A stretch of DNA of 64,000 bases from Desulfuromonadales bacterium (GCA_016650295.1 JAENWA010000092.1:1-64000); one strand, 5' to 3'. Positions 26,149 to 35,118 are shown, counted from the stretch's first letter. A program made the numbers and translations. The notes: generated by a model from the letters alone, not told the origin.

Positions 26149-26189
26149 GAAGTGGGGTAACACAAGCGTGTTACCCCACTTCATTTTTC
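26149..26189 (+). terminator. Terminator after ppk2
   Basis: GAAGTGGGGTAACAC pairs perfectly with GTGTTACCCCACTTC (loop AAGC, 15-bp stem), followed by ATTTTTCT. Confidence 0.9.
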
Positions 26190-26203
26190 TTATCCTCCAT
26201 AAA

Positions 26204-26425
26204 TCACTCATCAATCAATAACCCCAGCCTCCCGGCCAGCCAGCGGGTAGTTGTGGCTTGCAGCATGATGGTCAGAAGGACGTAATGAAGGTGACGGAAG
26301 CTATGATCTCGGCCCCCGGAACCTTCATGCCGAGCAGGATTCCTGCCAGTGCCCCCGGAATGACGCCGGTTTCCTTGGTCCAACACATGAACAGCATCTC
26401 GTTCAGGCTCCACGTTACCTGCTCT
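26204..26425 (-). pseudogene. C-terminal relic of a CPA-type cation/proton antiporter
   Basis: On the minus strand SLNEMLFMCWTKETGVIPGA and LAGILLGMKVPGAEIIASVTFI read in one frame. After a frameshift near 26267-26270, LLTIMLQATTTRWLAGRLGLL runs in another frame to a stop. This is the end of a K+/H+ (CvrA/NhaP-like) antiporter; all N-terminal membrane domains are missing. It lies just downstream of nhaA on the same strand. Confidence 0.7.
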
Positions 26426-26481
26426 TATAGTGTAGCAAAAGCGAGTCCGGTGAAATTGGATAGCTGGGGCGTTTGTGGCGC

Positions 26482-27666
26482 TCAATCGGAGTGGTTGGAA
26501 ATTATGGCTGATTGTCTGTTCAAAATTAGAAAACCAACCGTACCTGCCACAAGTGAGCTGAGCAAGATGCTGATTTTCGAAATTTGGACAATTTCGGGAT
26601 TGTTGAAAGCCAACATCGTGATGAAGATGGACATAGTAAACCCGATGCCGCCCAAAAAACCAGCACCAATGATATGTCTCCAAAACACATCACTTGGTAA
26701 TTGGGATAAGCCCAGCTTAACCGCCAAAATACTGAACAGAGTAATACCCAATGGTTTACCAAAGAACAAGCCTGCGAAAATTCCTAAACAGTTAGGTGTT
26801 GCCAAGCCTTCAATCCAGTTCCCAGTTAGAGCAATGCCAGTATTTGCCAGCGCAAAAAGCGGCATGATTATAAATGTTACGGGTTTATGCAGGAAATGCT
26901 GCAATTTGTAAGACGGTGATCTTTCATCTCCACGTGCGAAGGGAATAACAAAAGCAAGAAGAACACCTGCTATGGTGGCGTGGACACCAGATTTGAGCAT
27001 AAAGTACCACATGACAAATCCAGGAATGAGGTAAAAGGGTAGCCTATGCACACCGAGACGGTTTAATATCAACAATCCTGCAAATATTCCTATAGCCAAG
27101 ACAAAATATAGAAACGAGAAGTCGCCAACGTAAAACAGGGCAATAATGATGATTGCGCCCAAATCATCTATGATGGCTAAAGCAGTAAGAAAAATCTTTA
27201 ATGATATTGGGACCCTATTACCCAATAATGCAAGCACTCCAAGAGCAAACGCAATATCTGTTGCCATTGGAATTCCGATACCCGCTTGTGTATCTGTTCC
27301 CTGATTAAGAAGGAAGTGAAGCAGGGCGGGGATTGTCATGCCACCAATGGCGGCAAAAACAGGTAGCGTTGCGTTTTTTAGGTCAGAAAGCTCCCCAATA
27401 TAAAGTTCCCTCTCAATTTCAAGTCCGATCAGCAGGAAGAATATTGCCATCAAGCCGTCATTAATCCAGTGTTCCAAGCTATACTTCAATGAAATAGAAT
27501 CGCCGATTTCAATCCCGACTTTGGCATGCCAAAAGTCCATGTATTCAGTCCCGAAATGAGAATTGGCAATCACGATGGAAGAAACCATGCTGAGAATCAG
27601 GATGACACCCGACGCCTGGTTACTTTCAAAAAATTCGATAAATAGTTTGGTCAGTTTTTTATTCAA
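26482..27666 (-). CDS. nhaA: Na+/H+ antiporter NhaA
   Basis: 394-aa, 12-helix NhaA. The ion-binding pair Asp-Asp is in LTALAIIDDLGAIIIIAL. The family's N-terminal GLMAIFFLLIGLEIERELYIGELS, GIGIPMATDIAFALGVLALLG and SGVHATIAGVLLAF are all present. Codon use is AT-rich next to the GC-rich neighbours (many ATT, TTT, AAT), which suggests horizontal acquisition. It appears intact. Two antiporter relics flank it. Confidence 0.95.
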   Translation of the reverse strand: MNKKLTKLFIEFFESNQASGVILILSMVSSIVIANSHFGTEYMDFWHAKVGIEIGDSISLKYSLEHWINDGLMAIFFLLIGLEIERELYIGELSDLKNATLPVFAAIGGMTIPALLHFLLNQGTDTQAGIGIPMATDIAFALGVLALLGNRVPISLKIFLTALAIIDDLGAIIIIALFYVGDFSFLYFVLAIGIFAGLLILNRLGVHRLPFYLIPGFVMWYFMLKSGVHATIAGVLLAFVIPFARGDERSPSYKLQHFLHKPVTFIIMPLFALANTGIALTGNWIEGLATPNCLGIFAGLFFGKPLGITLFSILAVKLGLSQLPSDVFWRHIIGAGFLGGIGFTMSIFITMLAFNNPEIVQISKISILLSSLVAGTVGFLILNRQSAIISNHSD

Positions 27667-27746
27667 GAGCTTGATTCCCAGGATAATTTCTCTGACTGCT
27701 TGGGTCTAAGGCGATGATTACGGCATGATGACTCAAATTTCAAACG

Positions 27747-28165
27747 TCAGTGTAACATTCTATACTGAACAATGTAAGCTGCAATCCCGCCAAAGTACTC
27801 TATCAGGGCAAGACCGCTGATGGGTCAGGGCCTTGAAGACAGTAAGATCACCAAGACGCCGAATCCTATGTAGAACATCAGGCTGCGTTTCGAAGAGGGT
27901 GGTCTGCAACAGGCCGGAATCTTCAGCCTGGTGCGGTGATGATCTCAAAAACGTTTGGGTATCGACCACCTTGACAATTGTCATGGCCTCATCAGGAATA
28001 AGACGATCTGGGCTGTGTTTATCAGCGATTCTCCCAGTTGTTTGCTCACTAGGTCATGATCTGGCGAAGACATGGCACAGATCGTCCAGATCAGTCCTGC
28101 ACCGATCCGTGCCGAAGCTGATTTGTTGACCTTAAGCGGATGCTCCAAGGCTCAATCTGTCGTTG
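27747..28165 (-). pseudogene. Decayed duplicate of nhaD
   Basis: Minus-strand fragments align to the intact NhaD at 30110-31393. LEHPLKVNKSASARIGAGL and ESLINTAQIVLFLM match its N-terminus; after a frameshift MTIVKVVDT continues. A jump follows to PHQAEDSGLLQTTLFE (mid-protein), then to SGLALIEYFGGIAAYIVQY (C-terminus, another frame). At least two internal deletions and two frameshifts are visible. Confidence 0.85.
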
Positions 28166-28178
28166 AATAACATTACTT

Positions 28179-29609
28179 TTACTTGCCGCCTGAGCCTGAT
28201 TCTTTTCGTTTACGCATGTAGTCAAGGTACTGCTTGCCCTCTTTCAACAGTTTTTTCCGTTCATCAGAATCTATAATCATCCGGCCAATACTGCGTGCAA
28301 TGTACTTGGGGCGGAAATAGAACTTATTGTAGAAATCCTCAACCGAGTTGAATATCTCAGTATTGGTGAGATTCGGATAGTTGATTACACACATTTGGTG
28401 CCCTGTATCATCTATGAACGCATCCGAAGTAATCCAGCCATTTTCCTTGCATAGTGAGTAGAACTCGGTTCCGGGGTATGGAGACGCAAGTGATGCCTGG
28501 ATAGAATTGAGGTCCATACCTATTGCGAATTTTATGGTTTCGCGTATGGTCTCATTGGTCTCGCCCGGCAATCCCATGATGAAGGCACCATGAATAGAGA
28601 GTCCCAGTTTCTTGCAGTCCTTGGCAAACTGGATGGCCTGTTCCTTGGTGACACCCTTTTTAATGTTTTTCAGTATTTGCGCATTTCCACTCTCAAAGCC
28701 CACTACTACGTGTCGTAATCCAGCCGCACGCATTACCTTGAGAGTCTCAAAATCACAGTTGGCACGGGCGTTGATTGTCCATGAAATACCCAGAGGTTTT
28801 ATCAGTTGTGCAACTTCCTTGGCGTGCTGCCTGTTAGCGGTGAATGTGTCATCGTCAAAAGAGAGCTCCCGCATCTCGGGAATATTTTCAGTAATCCATT
28901 TGACCTCTTCGAAGACGTTTTGGGGACTGCGAGTACGCATACGTTGTCCGGAAAATGTTTGTGGCCAGAGACAGTAAATGCACTTTGAAGGGCAGCCGCG
29001 ACTGGAGTAGATTGAAACGTACGGGCTTTTAAAGTGGGGAATAATGTATTCCTTAATGGGCAAATCACGCCTGTAGATTTGAGACACAAATGGAAGTGCA
29101 TCCAGGTCCTCGATCATTGGTCTATCAGCGGTGTGAATAATCTTTCCGTCCTGAATAAAGCTGATGCCGTCAACTTTGTTCCATTCTCGTCCTTCGCACA
29201 GCTCTTTTGTCGAGTAATCAAACTCTCCACGGCAGACAATATCAATGGCATCTTTGCCTGCACGAAGCGATTCCTCCGGGAGAATCGTTACATGCGGGCC
29301 GGTCAGAACGGTGACGATGCCCGGTTTTGCCTCTTTGATGCGTCGGGCAGTCTCAATGTCTATCATGAGAGTAGGGGTAGAAGTGTACATCACTACCATG
29401 TCGAATTCTTTGGCAATGGTAATGCAATCTTCAAGGGTGAATTTCTGTACAGGAGCGTCAACGACTCGGCTTCCCTCAATCATTCCGGCAGGGAAACAGA
29501 GCCAGGTTGGATACCAGAACGAGGTAACTTCACGGGATGCCTGGTAACGTGCGCCTGCCCCGCCATCAAAATCCTCAAAAGACGGGGGGTTTAAAAAAAG
29601 TGGTTTCAT
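28179..29609 (-). CDS. hpnJ: Hopanoid-associated radical SAM protein HpnJ
   Basis: 476-aa B12-binding-type radical SAM protein. N-terminal LFLNPPSFEDFDGGAGARYQ and VTSFWYPTWL match HpnJ closely. The radical-SAM motif is SRGCPSKCIYCLWP. HpnJ proteins act in making the cyclitol-ether head group of composite hopanoids. No other hpn gene is in the window, so it stands apart from a hopanoid cluster. It lies between a broken and an intact nhaD. The family assignment is from remembered sequence signatures. Confidence 0.82.
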   Translation of the reverse strand: MKPLFLNPPSFEDFDGGAGARYQASREVTSFWYPTWLCFPAGMIEGSRVVDAPVQKFTLEDCITIAKEFDMVVMYTSTPTLMIDIETARRIKEAKPGIVTVLTGPHVTILPEESLRAGKDAIDIVCRGEFDYSTKELCEGREWNKVDGISFIQDGKIIHTADRPMIEDLDALPFVSQIYRRDLPIKEYIIPHFKSPYVSIYSSRGCPSKCIYCLWPQTFSGQRMRTRSPQNVFEEVKWITENIPEMRELSFDDDTFTANRQHAKEVAQLIKPLGISWTINARANCDFETLKVMRAAGLRHVVVGFESGNAQILKNIKKGVTKEQAIQFAKDCKKLGLSIHGAFIMGLPGETNETIRETIKFAIGMDLNSIQASLASPYPGTEFYSLCKENGWITSDAFIDDTGHQMCVINYPNLTNTEIFNSVEDFYNKFYFRPKYIARSIGRMIIDSDERKKLLKEGKQYLDYMRKRKESGSGGK

Positions 29610-29742
29610 GGTAACTCCTCATTCAGATTTTGAATCCGCGATGTGATAATACGCAAACATATATGAACACCTGGAAGAAAACTGCTTCCTGGCGAACTGT
29701 TTGTGATGTTGAACGTGATTTAAGCGCTTAATGTAACGGTGT

Positions 29743-30105
29743 TCAGGCTGGCGATGCTCTGCTAGGTGCTGAAAGGAGAGGCAGATTTTCGGGGGGAGAA
29801 AAATTCAACTGGATGAAGACAGATTTGACATGCGTGTCTGCTGTAACAACATTTTCAGGAGCAGTGCTTCGTATGACAGCTGTAGCACGCTTGTTTATTT
29901 CCCTGAGTGAAATGTGCGATTCACAATCAGGCTGGAAATTTGGAATCTTGTCAGTGGAAAAGGTGATTGGTGAAAGCAGCAACAGAGTCGCAATCAGAAT
30001 TTGTGACAGGGCTATTCGTGGATATAGTGGCAACACTGGCCATCCAATTCTGCTAAAGTTCGAAGTCAATAAAAACTTGGTAAATTTTGAAATTAAATGG
30101 GTCAT
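29743..30105 (-). CDS. Possible small exported protein
   Basis: A 120-codon minus-strand frame just after nhaD with a hydrophobic helix (LSQILIATLLLLSPITF) near residues 33-50, then a polar tail. No family recognised and no clear Shine-Dalgarno. A similar-length frame exists on the other strand, so coding is uncertain. Confidence 0.3.
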   Translation of the reverse strand: MTHLISKFTKFLLTSNFSRIGWPVLPLYPRIALSQILIATLLLLSPITFSTDKIPNFQPDCESHISLREINKRATAVIRSTAPENVVTADTHVKSVFIQLNFSPPENLPLLSAPSRASPA

Positions 30106-30109
30106 GTTT

Positions 30110-31393
30110 TCAATGAAATAACTTGTATTGCACGATATAGGCTGCAATCCCGCCAAAGTAACCCACCAGTGCCAGTCCGCTGATCCGCTTAACATACCAG
30201 AAGAAGTGGATCTTTTCCAGCCCCATGGCAGCCACCCCTGCTGCTGATCCGATGATCAGGATCGAACCTCCCGTTCCGGCACAGTAGGCCATGAACTCCC
30301 AAAGGAAACTGTCGGGCGGGTACTGGGCCAGGCTGTACATGCCCATGGAGGCGGCCACCAGCGGCACGTTGTCCACAATGGCGCTCACTATCCCGATGAT
30401 GGTAACGATCAGGTCCTGGCGTCCAACGGTCTGGCCCAGCCATGTGGCAAGGTTGCCGAGAAGGTGAGTATGTTCAAGGATTGCCACTGCCAGAAGGATG
30501 CCGATAAAGAAGACGATTGAACCCATGTCGATGCGGGTCAGGGCGTGAACCAGGGTCAGGTGCTCTTTTTCCTCGTCCGCCTTGTTGCGATGAACAAGGT
30601 TACCTGCCAGCCAGAGGATGCCGAGGCCGAACAGTATCCCCATGAAGGGGGGCAGATGGGTCACAGTCTTAAATATCGGCACACATACCAGAATCCCAAG
30701 TCCCATGAAGAACATCAGGTTGCGCTCGAAGGTGGTGGTCTGCAGCAGGCCGCTGTCTTCCGCCTGGGGAGGTGAGACGACCTCTCGTCCCTTGAGCATC
30801 CAGCTGACAACTAGCAGCGGTACGATCAGGTTGACCACCGAGGCCAGGAAAACCCCCTTCATAATAGCAAGTGTGGTGATCTGTCCTCCGATCCAAAGCA
30901 TGGTGGTGGTAACGTCGCCGATAGGGGTCCATGCACCTCCAGCATTGGCAGCTATCACAATCATGCCCGCGAAGAAAAGGCGGTCGTCCTGCTTGTCCAA
31001 AAGTTTCTTCATCAACGAGATCATCACGATGGTGGTGGTCAGGTTGTCGAGGATGGCACTGAGGAAGAATGTCACAAAGCCGACCAGCCACATCAGGGTG
31101 GAGAGTTTGGTAGTCCGGATGCGCGAGGTGATAACCTCGAAACCGTTGTGGGCATCAACTACTTCGACGATGGTCATGGCGCCCATGAGGAAAAAGACAA
31201 TCTGGGCAGTGGAGGCCAAAGATTCGTTGAGTTGATGACCGACCAGAGCGTGATCGCCGGTTGAGAGTGCATAGACTGTCCAGAGCAGTCCGGCTCCTAA
31301 AAGGGCAGAAGCGGATTTATTGATACCGATTGGGTGCTCTAGCGCGATTGCGGCATAGGCGATGATAAATATGATAACAAGAATGGTAAGCAT
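30110..31393 (-). CDS. nhaD: Na+/H+ antiporter NhaD
   Basis: 427-aa arsenite-permease-fold antiporter with about 11-12 helices. N-terminal ALEHPIGINKSASALLGAGL, LDNLTTTIVMISLMKKLL, NAGGAWTPIGDVTTTMLWIG and SAIVDNVPLVAASMGMY are NhaD signatures. It exchanges Na+ or Li+ for protons. Base composition is GC-rich like the core genes. A decayed copy lies at 27747-28165. Confidence 0.93.
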   Translation of the reverse strand: MLTILVIIFIIAYAAIALEHPIGINKSASALLGAGLLWTVYALSTGDHALVGHQLNESLASTAQIVFFLMGAMTIVEVVDAHNGFEVITSRIRTTKLSTLMWLVGFVTFFLSAILDNLTTTIVMISLMKKLLDKQDDRLFFAGMIVIAANAGGAWTPIGDVTTTMLWIGGQITTLAIMKGVFLASVVNLIVPLLVVSWMLKGREVVSPPQAEDSGLLQTTTFERNLMFFMGLGILVCVPIFKTVTHLPPFMGILFGLGILWLAGNLVHRNKADEEKEHLTLVHALTRIDMGSIVFFIGILLAVAILEHTHLLGNLATWLGQTVGRQDLIVTIIGIVSAIVDNVPLVAASMGMYSLAQYPPDSFLWEFMAYCAGTGGSILIIGSAAGVAAMGLEKIHFFWYVKRISGLALVGYFGGIAAYIVQYKLFH

Positions 31394-31579
31394 GGTGGTA
31401 CCCCTGCAAATAAAGAATCAAATATAGAGAATTCAACAGTCGGGAATTGGTGTTATAGAATCAACAGGTTGACGCAAGGTGCTGGCAATAAGCAGAAGAT
31501 TAAAGAATGTCGCTAAGTATGTATTCTGAAGCCAGCATTAAAAATAGGCGAGGCTATCATTTGAACAACCCTTTCGAGG

Positions 31580-31726
31580 TTATTTCCCTTCCATCTTTTT
31601 GTTCAGGCTGCGCATAAAATCACCACGACTGGAATGTTTGACAAAACCGTTTTTCTTTCTTCCCAACCGGTAAATCAATGTCAAAAGAATTACCGACATA
31701 GCCCCAAAAAAGACTGCTTGATTCAT
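31580..31726 (-). CDS. 48-aa single-helix membrane protein
   Basis: ATG at 31726 with AGGTG upstream opens a 48-residue frame. An N-terminal helix (AVFFGAMSVILLTLIYRL) is followed by a strongly basic tail (GRKKNGFVKH…RSLNKKMEGK). The positive-inside pattern predicts a cytoplasmic C-terminus. It sits between nhaD and dctM on the same strand. No family recognised. Confidence 0.5.
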   Translation of the reverse strand: MNQAVFFGAMSVILLTLIYRLGRKKNGFVKHSSRGDFMRSLNKKMEGK

Positions 31727-31801
31727 GATCGCACCTATTCCTTAATCGCATAGAATTATCAATACGAATTATTTATAAACTATGTGAAGCTGAAAGTAGA
31801 T

Positions 31802-31838
31802 AAAAAAAACGGCGGGAAGTTTGCTTCCCCGCCGTTTT
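31802..31838 (-). terminator. Terminator after dctM
   Basis: AAAACGGCGGG-GAAG pairs with CTTCCCCGCCGTTTT around a short loop with one bulged base. On the minus strand it is followed by a T-run, 20-40 nt after the dctM stop. Confidence 0.85.
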
Positions 31839-31844
31839 CTTTCA

Positions 31845-33224
31845 TCAGTACCCCAGCAGATGCGGCAGCCAGAGTGAAATGATCGGGACGTAGGTAATCA
31901 GCAGCATGAATCCCAGCATGGCGATCAGCCACGGCAGCACCGCCATGGTCAGCTCCGAAATACCCATCTTGGTGATACCGCTGGCCACGTACAGGTTCAG
32001 GCCCACCGGCGGGTGGCACATGCCGACTTCCATGTTGACGGTCATCAGGATACCCAGGTGGACCGGATCGATGCCCAGTTTCATGGCCACCGGGAACAGG
32101 ATCGGCGCCAGGATCAGGATGATGGAGGAAGGTTCCATCACGTTGCCGGCCAAGAGCAGCAGGATGTTGGTCACTGCCAGGAAGGCTATCACGCCCAGGT
32201 TGTGACCGATGATCCAGTCAGCCATGATCTGGGGGATCTGCTCAGAGGTCATCAGGTACGAGAACAGCACAGCGTTGGTGATGATATACAGCAGCATGGA
32301 CGACATGTTGGCCGAATCCCGTAAAACCTTGGGGATATTCCTGAGAGGCATGTCCTTGTAGACAAACACGGCCACAACGAAGGCATAAACCGCGCTCATG
32401 GCGGCTGCCTCAGTGGGTGTGAACAAGCCGCTGTAGATCCCGCCCAGTACGATGACGATCAACAACAGACCCCAGATGCTCTCTTTGAAGGCCTTCAGCC
32501 GTTCCATCGCGGTGGCCTTGGGCAGGCGCGGGTAGTTGAACTTGCGGGCACGATACCAGGCTACCGATCCAAGCAGGGTTGCCAGCATCAGGCCGGGGAC
32601 CACGCCGGCCATGAACAGGGCTCCGACGGACGTGTTGGTGGCAACCGCATAGATAACCATCACGATTGAAGGCGGAATCAGGATGCCCAGCGAACCGGAG
32701 GTCGCGATAACACCGGCGCCGAAGTTCTTGGGAAATCCGGCCTTGACCATGGCCGGCAGCAGGATGGAACCGATAGCCACCACGGTGGCCGGGCTGGAGC
32801 CGGAGACAGCGGCAAACAGGGCGCAGGCCATGACTCCGGCCAGGCCCAGGCCGCCATGCCAGTGTCCCACCATGGAGGTGGCAAAGCGGATCATCCGTTT
32901 GGCCACCCCGCCGTGGGTCAGGAAGTTACCGGCCAGGATGAAGAACGGAATCGCCATGATCTCGAACTTCTCTATTCCGGTGAACAACTTCATAGCGACT
33001 GTTTCCACAGGGACATTCGACATGAAAAACAGGAAGGTCAGAACGGTCAGACCCAGTGAGATGGAGATCGGCATGCCGGTCAGCATCAGGCCGATCAGGA
33101 GGGCAAACACGATGCCTGCATTACCGAATGATGCGATGGCCGCCAAAGCTATCAAAAGGCCGACCACCCAGGTTGCCGCCCGTTTTGGTGTCATAAGCTC
33201 CATGGTTGCTGTCGATGCGCTCAT
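31845..33224 (-). CDS. dctM: TRAP transporter large permease DctM
   Basis: 459-aa membrane protein of ~12-13 helices that couples sodium to solute import in tripartite ATP-independent transporters. Family segments include GMPISISLGLTVLTFLF, AIPFFILAGNFLTHGGVAKRMIRFA, VSGSSPATVVAIGSILLPAM and VNMEVGMCHPPVGLNLYV near the end. It overlaps dctQ by 4 bases. Together with DctP and DctQ it likely imports C4-dicarboxylates or another organic acid. Confidence 0.94.
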   Translation of the reverse strand: MSASTATMELMTPKRAATWVVGLLIALAAIASFGNAGIVFALLIGLMLTGMPISISLGLTVLTFLFFMSNVPVETVAMKLFTGIEKFEIMAIPFFILAGNFLTHGGVAKRMIRFATSMVGHWHGGLGLAGVMACALFAAVSGSSPATVVAIGSILLPAMVKAGFPKNFGAGVIATSGSLGILIPPSIVMVIYAVATNTSVGALFMAGVVPGLMLATLLGSVAWYRARKFNYPRLPKATAMERLKAFKESIWGLLLIVIVLGGIYSGLFTPTEAAAMSAVYAFVVAVFVYKDMPLRNIPKVLRDSANMSSMLLYIITNAVLFSYLMTSEQIPQIMADWIIGHNLGVIAFLAVTNILLLLAGNVMEPSSIILILAPILFPVAMKLGIDPVHLGILMTVNMEVGMCHPPVGLNLYVASGITKMGISELTMAVLPWLIAMLGFMLLITYVPIISLWLPHLLGY

Positions 33225-33892
33225 TTGACACCTCCTTGCCGTGCAGTATCATCAAATTTGTGTTCTTCATACTCCTCAAGCGCCTCGGTTGCATTCACCG
33301 GCTCATCATCAAGACCATCAACGTGGGAGTGGTCATGGTGGGGCAGTTCACCGGTATGGGCAAAGTTCCAGGCCACCTGCATAAACCGGAAACACATCAG
33401 GGACGAGCCCAGGGGGATGGCCAGGTAAATCACCCAGGTGGGCCATTCCAGGTCAGGGGTGATCGGGCCTTCGAACAGGTCTCCCAACGCTATTCCGAAC
33501 CTGTTGTACACGGCGTAATGCATGCCGTTTTCCCAGACAAAACGCGCCCCCAGCGTGGCAATGATGCCGGTAAAGAGAGCACCGCTCGAAAGGCCGAGCA
33601 GCACGGAGGTCTTGCGCCATGCGGCCGGCAGCCGGTTGATCAGGACATCCACCCCCACGTGAATACCGGTGCGGACACCGTAGGCAGCGCCGAACTTGGC
33701 CATCCAGACAAACATGTAGATGCAGAGCTCCTGTGCCCAGCTCATGTTGATGGTCAGCAGCCAGTCCTGCAGGGCGCGGAACGGAAGGCCAGACGCGTAA
33801 CGGTGCACAACGGCCACAAAAATGACCAGGGTTGCCGCACCAATGAGGAAGGTAATGATCCATTCCTCCAGGTGGTCGAGGTATTTCATCAT
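33221..33892 (-). CDS. dctQ: TRAP transporter small permease DctQ
   Basis: 223-aa four-helix subunit (helices within ~15-175) with the family's TFLIGAATLVIFVAVVHRYASG start. It carries an extra C-terminal ~45-residue tail beginning GELPHHDHSHVDGLDDEP and rich in His, Asp and Glu, which most DctQ proteins lack. The tail could bind metal or be a regulatory appendage (inference). It overlaps dctM by 4 bases and is separated from dctP by a hairpin terminator. Confidence 0.92.
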   Translation of the reverse strand: MMKYLDHLEEWIITFLIGAATLVIFVAVVHRYASGLPFRALQDWLLTINMSWAQELCIYMFVWMAKFGAAYGVRTGIHVGVDVLINRLPAAWRKTSVLLGLSSGALFTGIIATLGARFVWENGMHYAVYNRFGIALGDLFEGPITPDLEWPTWVIYLAIPLGSSLMCFRFMQVAWNFAHTGELPHHDHSHVDGLDDEPVNATEALEEYEEHKFDDTARQGGVK

Positions 33893-33974
33893 GGGAGATC
33901 TCCTGGCCCCGATAAAGGGGATAAGTGCGTTAAAGTAGTTGGCTATAACAATTTCAATTTACTAAATGTGTCGT

Positions 33975-34003
33975 AAAAAAGCCGCTGCGGTGGCCGCAGC
34001 GGC
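33975..34003 (-). terminator. Hairpin between dctP and dctQ (partial terminator)
   Basis: GCCGCTGCGG and CCGCAGCGGC form a perfect 10-bp stem (loop TGG). On the minus strand it is followed by TTTTTT. It lies ~25 nt after the dctP stop. Confidence 0.8.
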
Positions 34004-34025
34004 TGGTAAGTACCTACAGCCGGGA

Positions 34026-35036
34026 TCAGGGCTTGTAGCCGGTAGCATCATAGACGTCTTTCATGACCTCGGCGCCGATCCGGCCCATGTTGTCCTTGTG
34101 GGTTTTGTCCATGGCCTTTCTCCAGGCCGCACGTTCCTGAGGGGTCAGTTCGATGAGCTGTGACCGGCCGGACTTCTTGACCGCTGCCAGTGCTTCGTCA
34201 TTGTCCTTCTTGGCAACACTGTTGGCGAAGATCGTGGCATCCTTCATGGCGCCATCGAGGATGGTACGGATGTCAGCCGGCAGACCCATCCAGAATTTCT
34301 TGTTAACCAGAACGGCATAGCCCAGATAGCCGTGGTTGGTGAGGGTTACGTACTTCTGAACTTCATGCATCTTCTGGGTATAGAGGTTTGAGGGCGGGTT
34401 TTCAGTGCCGTCAACAACGCCGGTCTGCAGGGCCTGATAGACCTCGGAGAAGGCCAGTACCTGTGGGATGGCGCCCACGGAACGCATCTGGGAATCCAGG
34501 ACCTTGGAGGACTGTATCCGCATCTTGAGACCGCGCATGTCTTCCGGCTTGTGAATCGGCTTGTTGGCGCTCATCACCTTGAAGCCGTTATCCCAGTAAC
34601 CCAGACCCATGATACCCTTGGCTTCCAACTTATGGAGCAGTTTTGCCCCGAGCGGGCCTTGGGTAACCTTATGCAGTTCCGCATAATCATCAAAGATAAA
34701 CGGCAGGTCAAATACCTCAAATTCCTTTACCCCCAGCGGAGCAAATTTGGCCAGGGACGGGGCCAGCATCTGCACAGAACCCATCTGCAGGGCCTCCATC
34801 TCTTCCTTGTCCTTGAAGAGCTGGCTGTTGGGATAGACTTCAACTTTTACACGCCCCTTGGTGCGCTCTTCAGCAAGTTTTTTGAAGTAGTTGGCTGCCT
34901 GCCCTTTGGGCGTTTCGTTGGCAACCACGTGACTGAACTTGATGATGATCGGCGCGGGGGCGGCCAGGGCGGTCATCGGCAGGGCCAGGGCCACTGCTCC
35001 CAGGATCAGACTTTTAAAACATCCATTCAGTTTCAT
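34026..35036 (-). CDS. dctP: TRAP transporter solute-binding protein DctP
   Basis: 336-aa periplasmic binding protein. A signal peptide (LILGAVALALPMTALA) ends near residue 25. Family segments are IIIKFSHVVANETPKGQAANYF, RVKVEVYPNSQLFKDKEEMEALQMGSVQML and MRIQSSKVLDSQMRSVGAIPQ, whose Arg (LKMRIQ) binds the ligand carboxylate. QALQTGVVDGTENPPSN is the signature. The exact solute is not readable; a dicarboxylate is likely. GGAGG lies before the ATG. Expressed from the sigma-54 promoter at 35119. Confidence 0.94.
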   Translation of the reverse strand: MKLNGCFKSLILGAVALALPMTALAAPAPIIIKFSHVVANETPKGQAANYFKKLAEERTKGRVKVEVYPNSQLFKDKEEMEALQMGSVQMLAPSLAKFAPLGVKEFEVFDLPFIFDDYAELHKVTQGPLGAKLLHKLEAKGIMGLGYWDNGFKVMSANKPIHKPEDMRGLKMRIQSSKVLDSQMRSVGAIPQVLAFSEVYQALQTGVVDGTENPPSNLYTQKMHEVQKYVTLTNHGYLGYAVLVNKKFWMGLPADIRTILDGAMKDATIFANSVAKKDNDEALAAVKKSGRSQLIELTPQERAAWRKAMDKTHKDNMGRIGAEVMKDVYDATGYKP

Positions 35037-35118
35037 GCTCGTTCCTCCTTGGTTGGGTTGTTATTTTGTACGGTTGATGCAGCAGTATATACAGAATTTG
35101 ATAAAGATGTTTTATTTA

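Noticed and set aside
26204-26683. 159-codon minus-strand frame as one gene
   Set aside because: Its first half is a shadow of nhaA; only the end overlaps the real antiporter relic, and that relic itself changes frame.
29813-30121. Plus-strand 102-codon frame as a gene
   Set aside because: No ribosome site or family pattern, and it mirrors a minus-strand frame with a better hydrophobic helix.
31440-31500. Sigma-54 promoter before nhaD
   Set aside because: TGCCAGCACCTTGC lacks the GG and is one base short in spacing.
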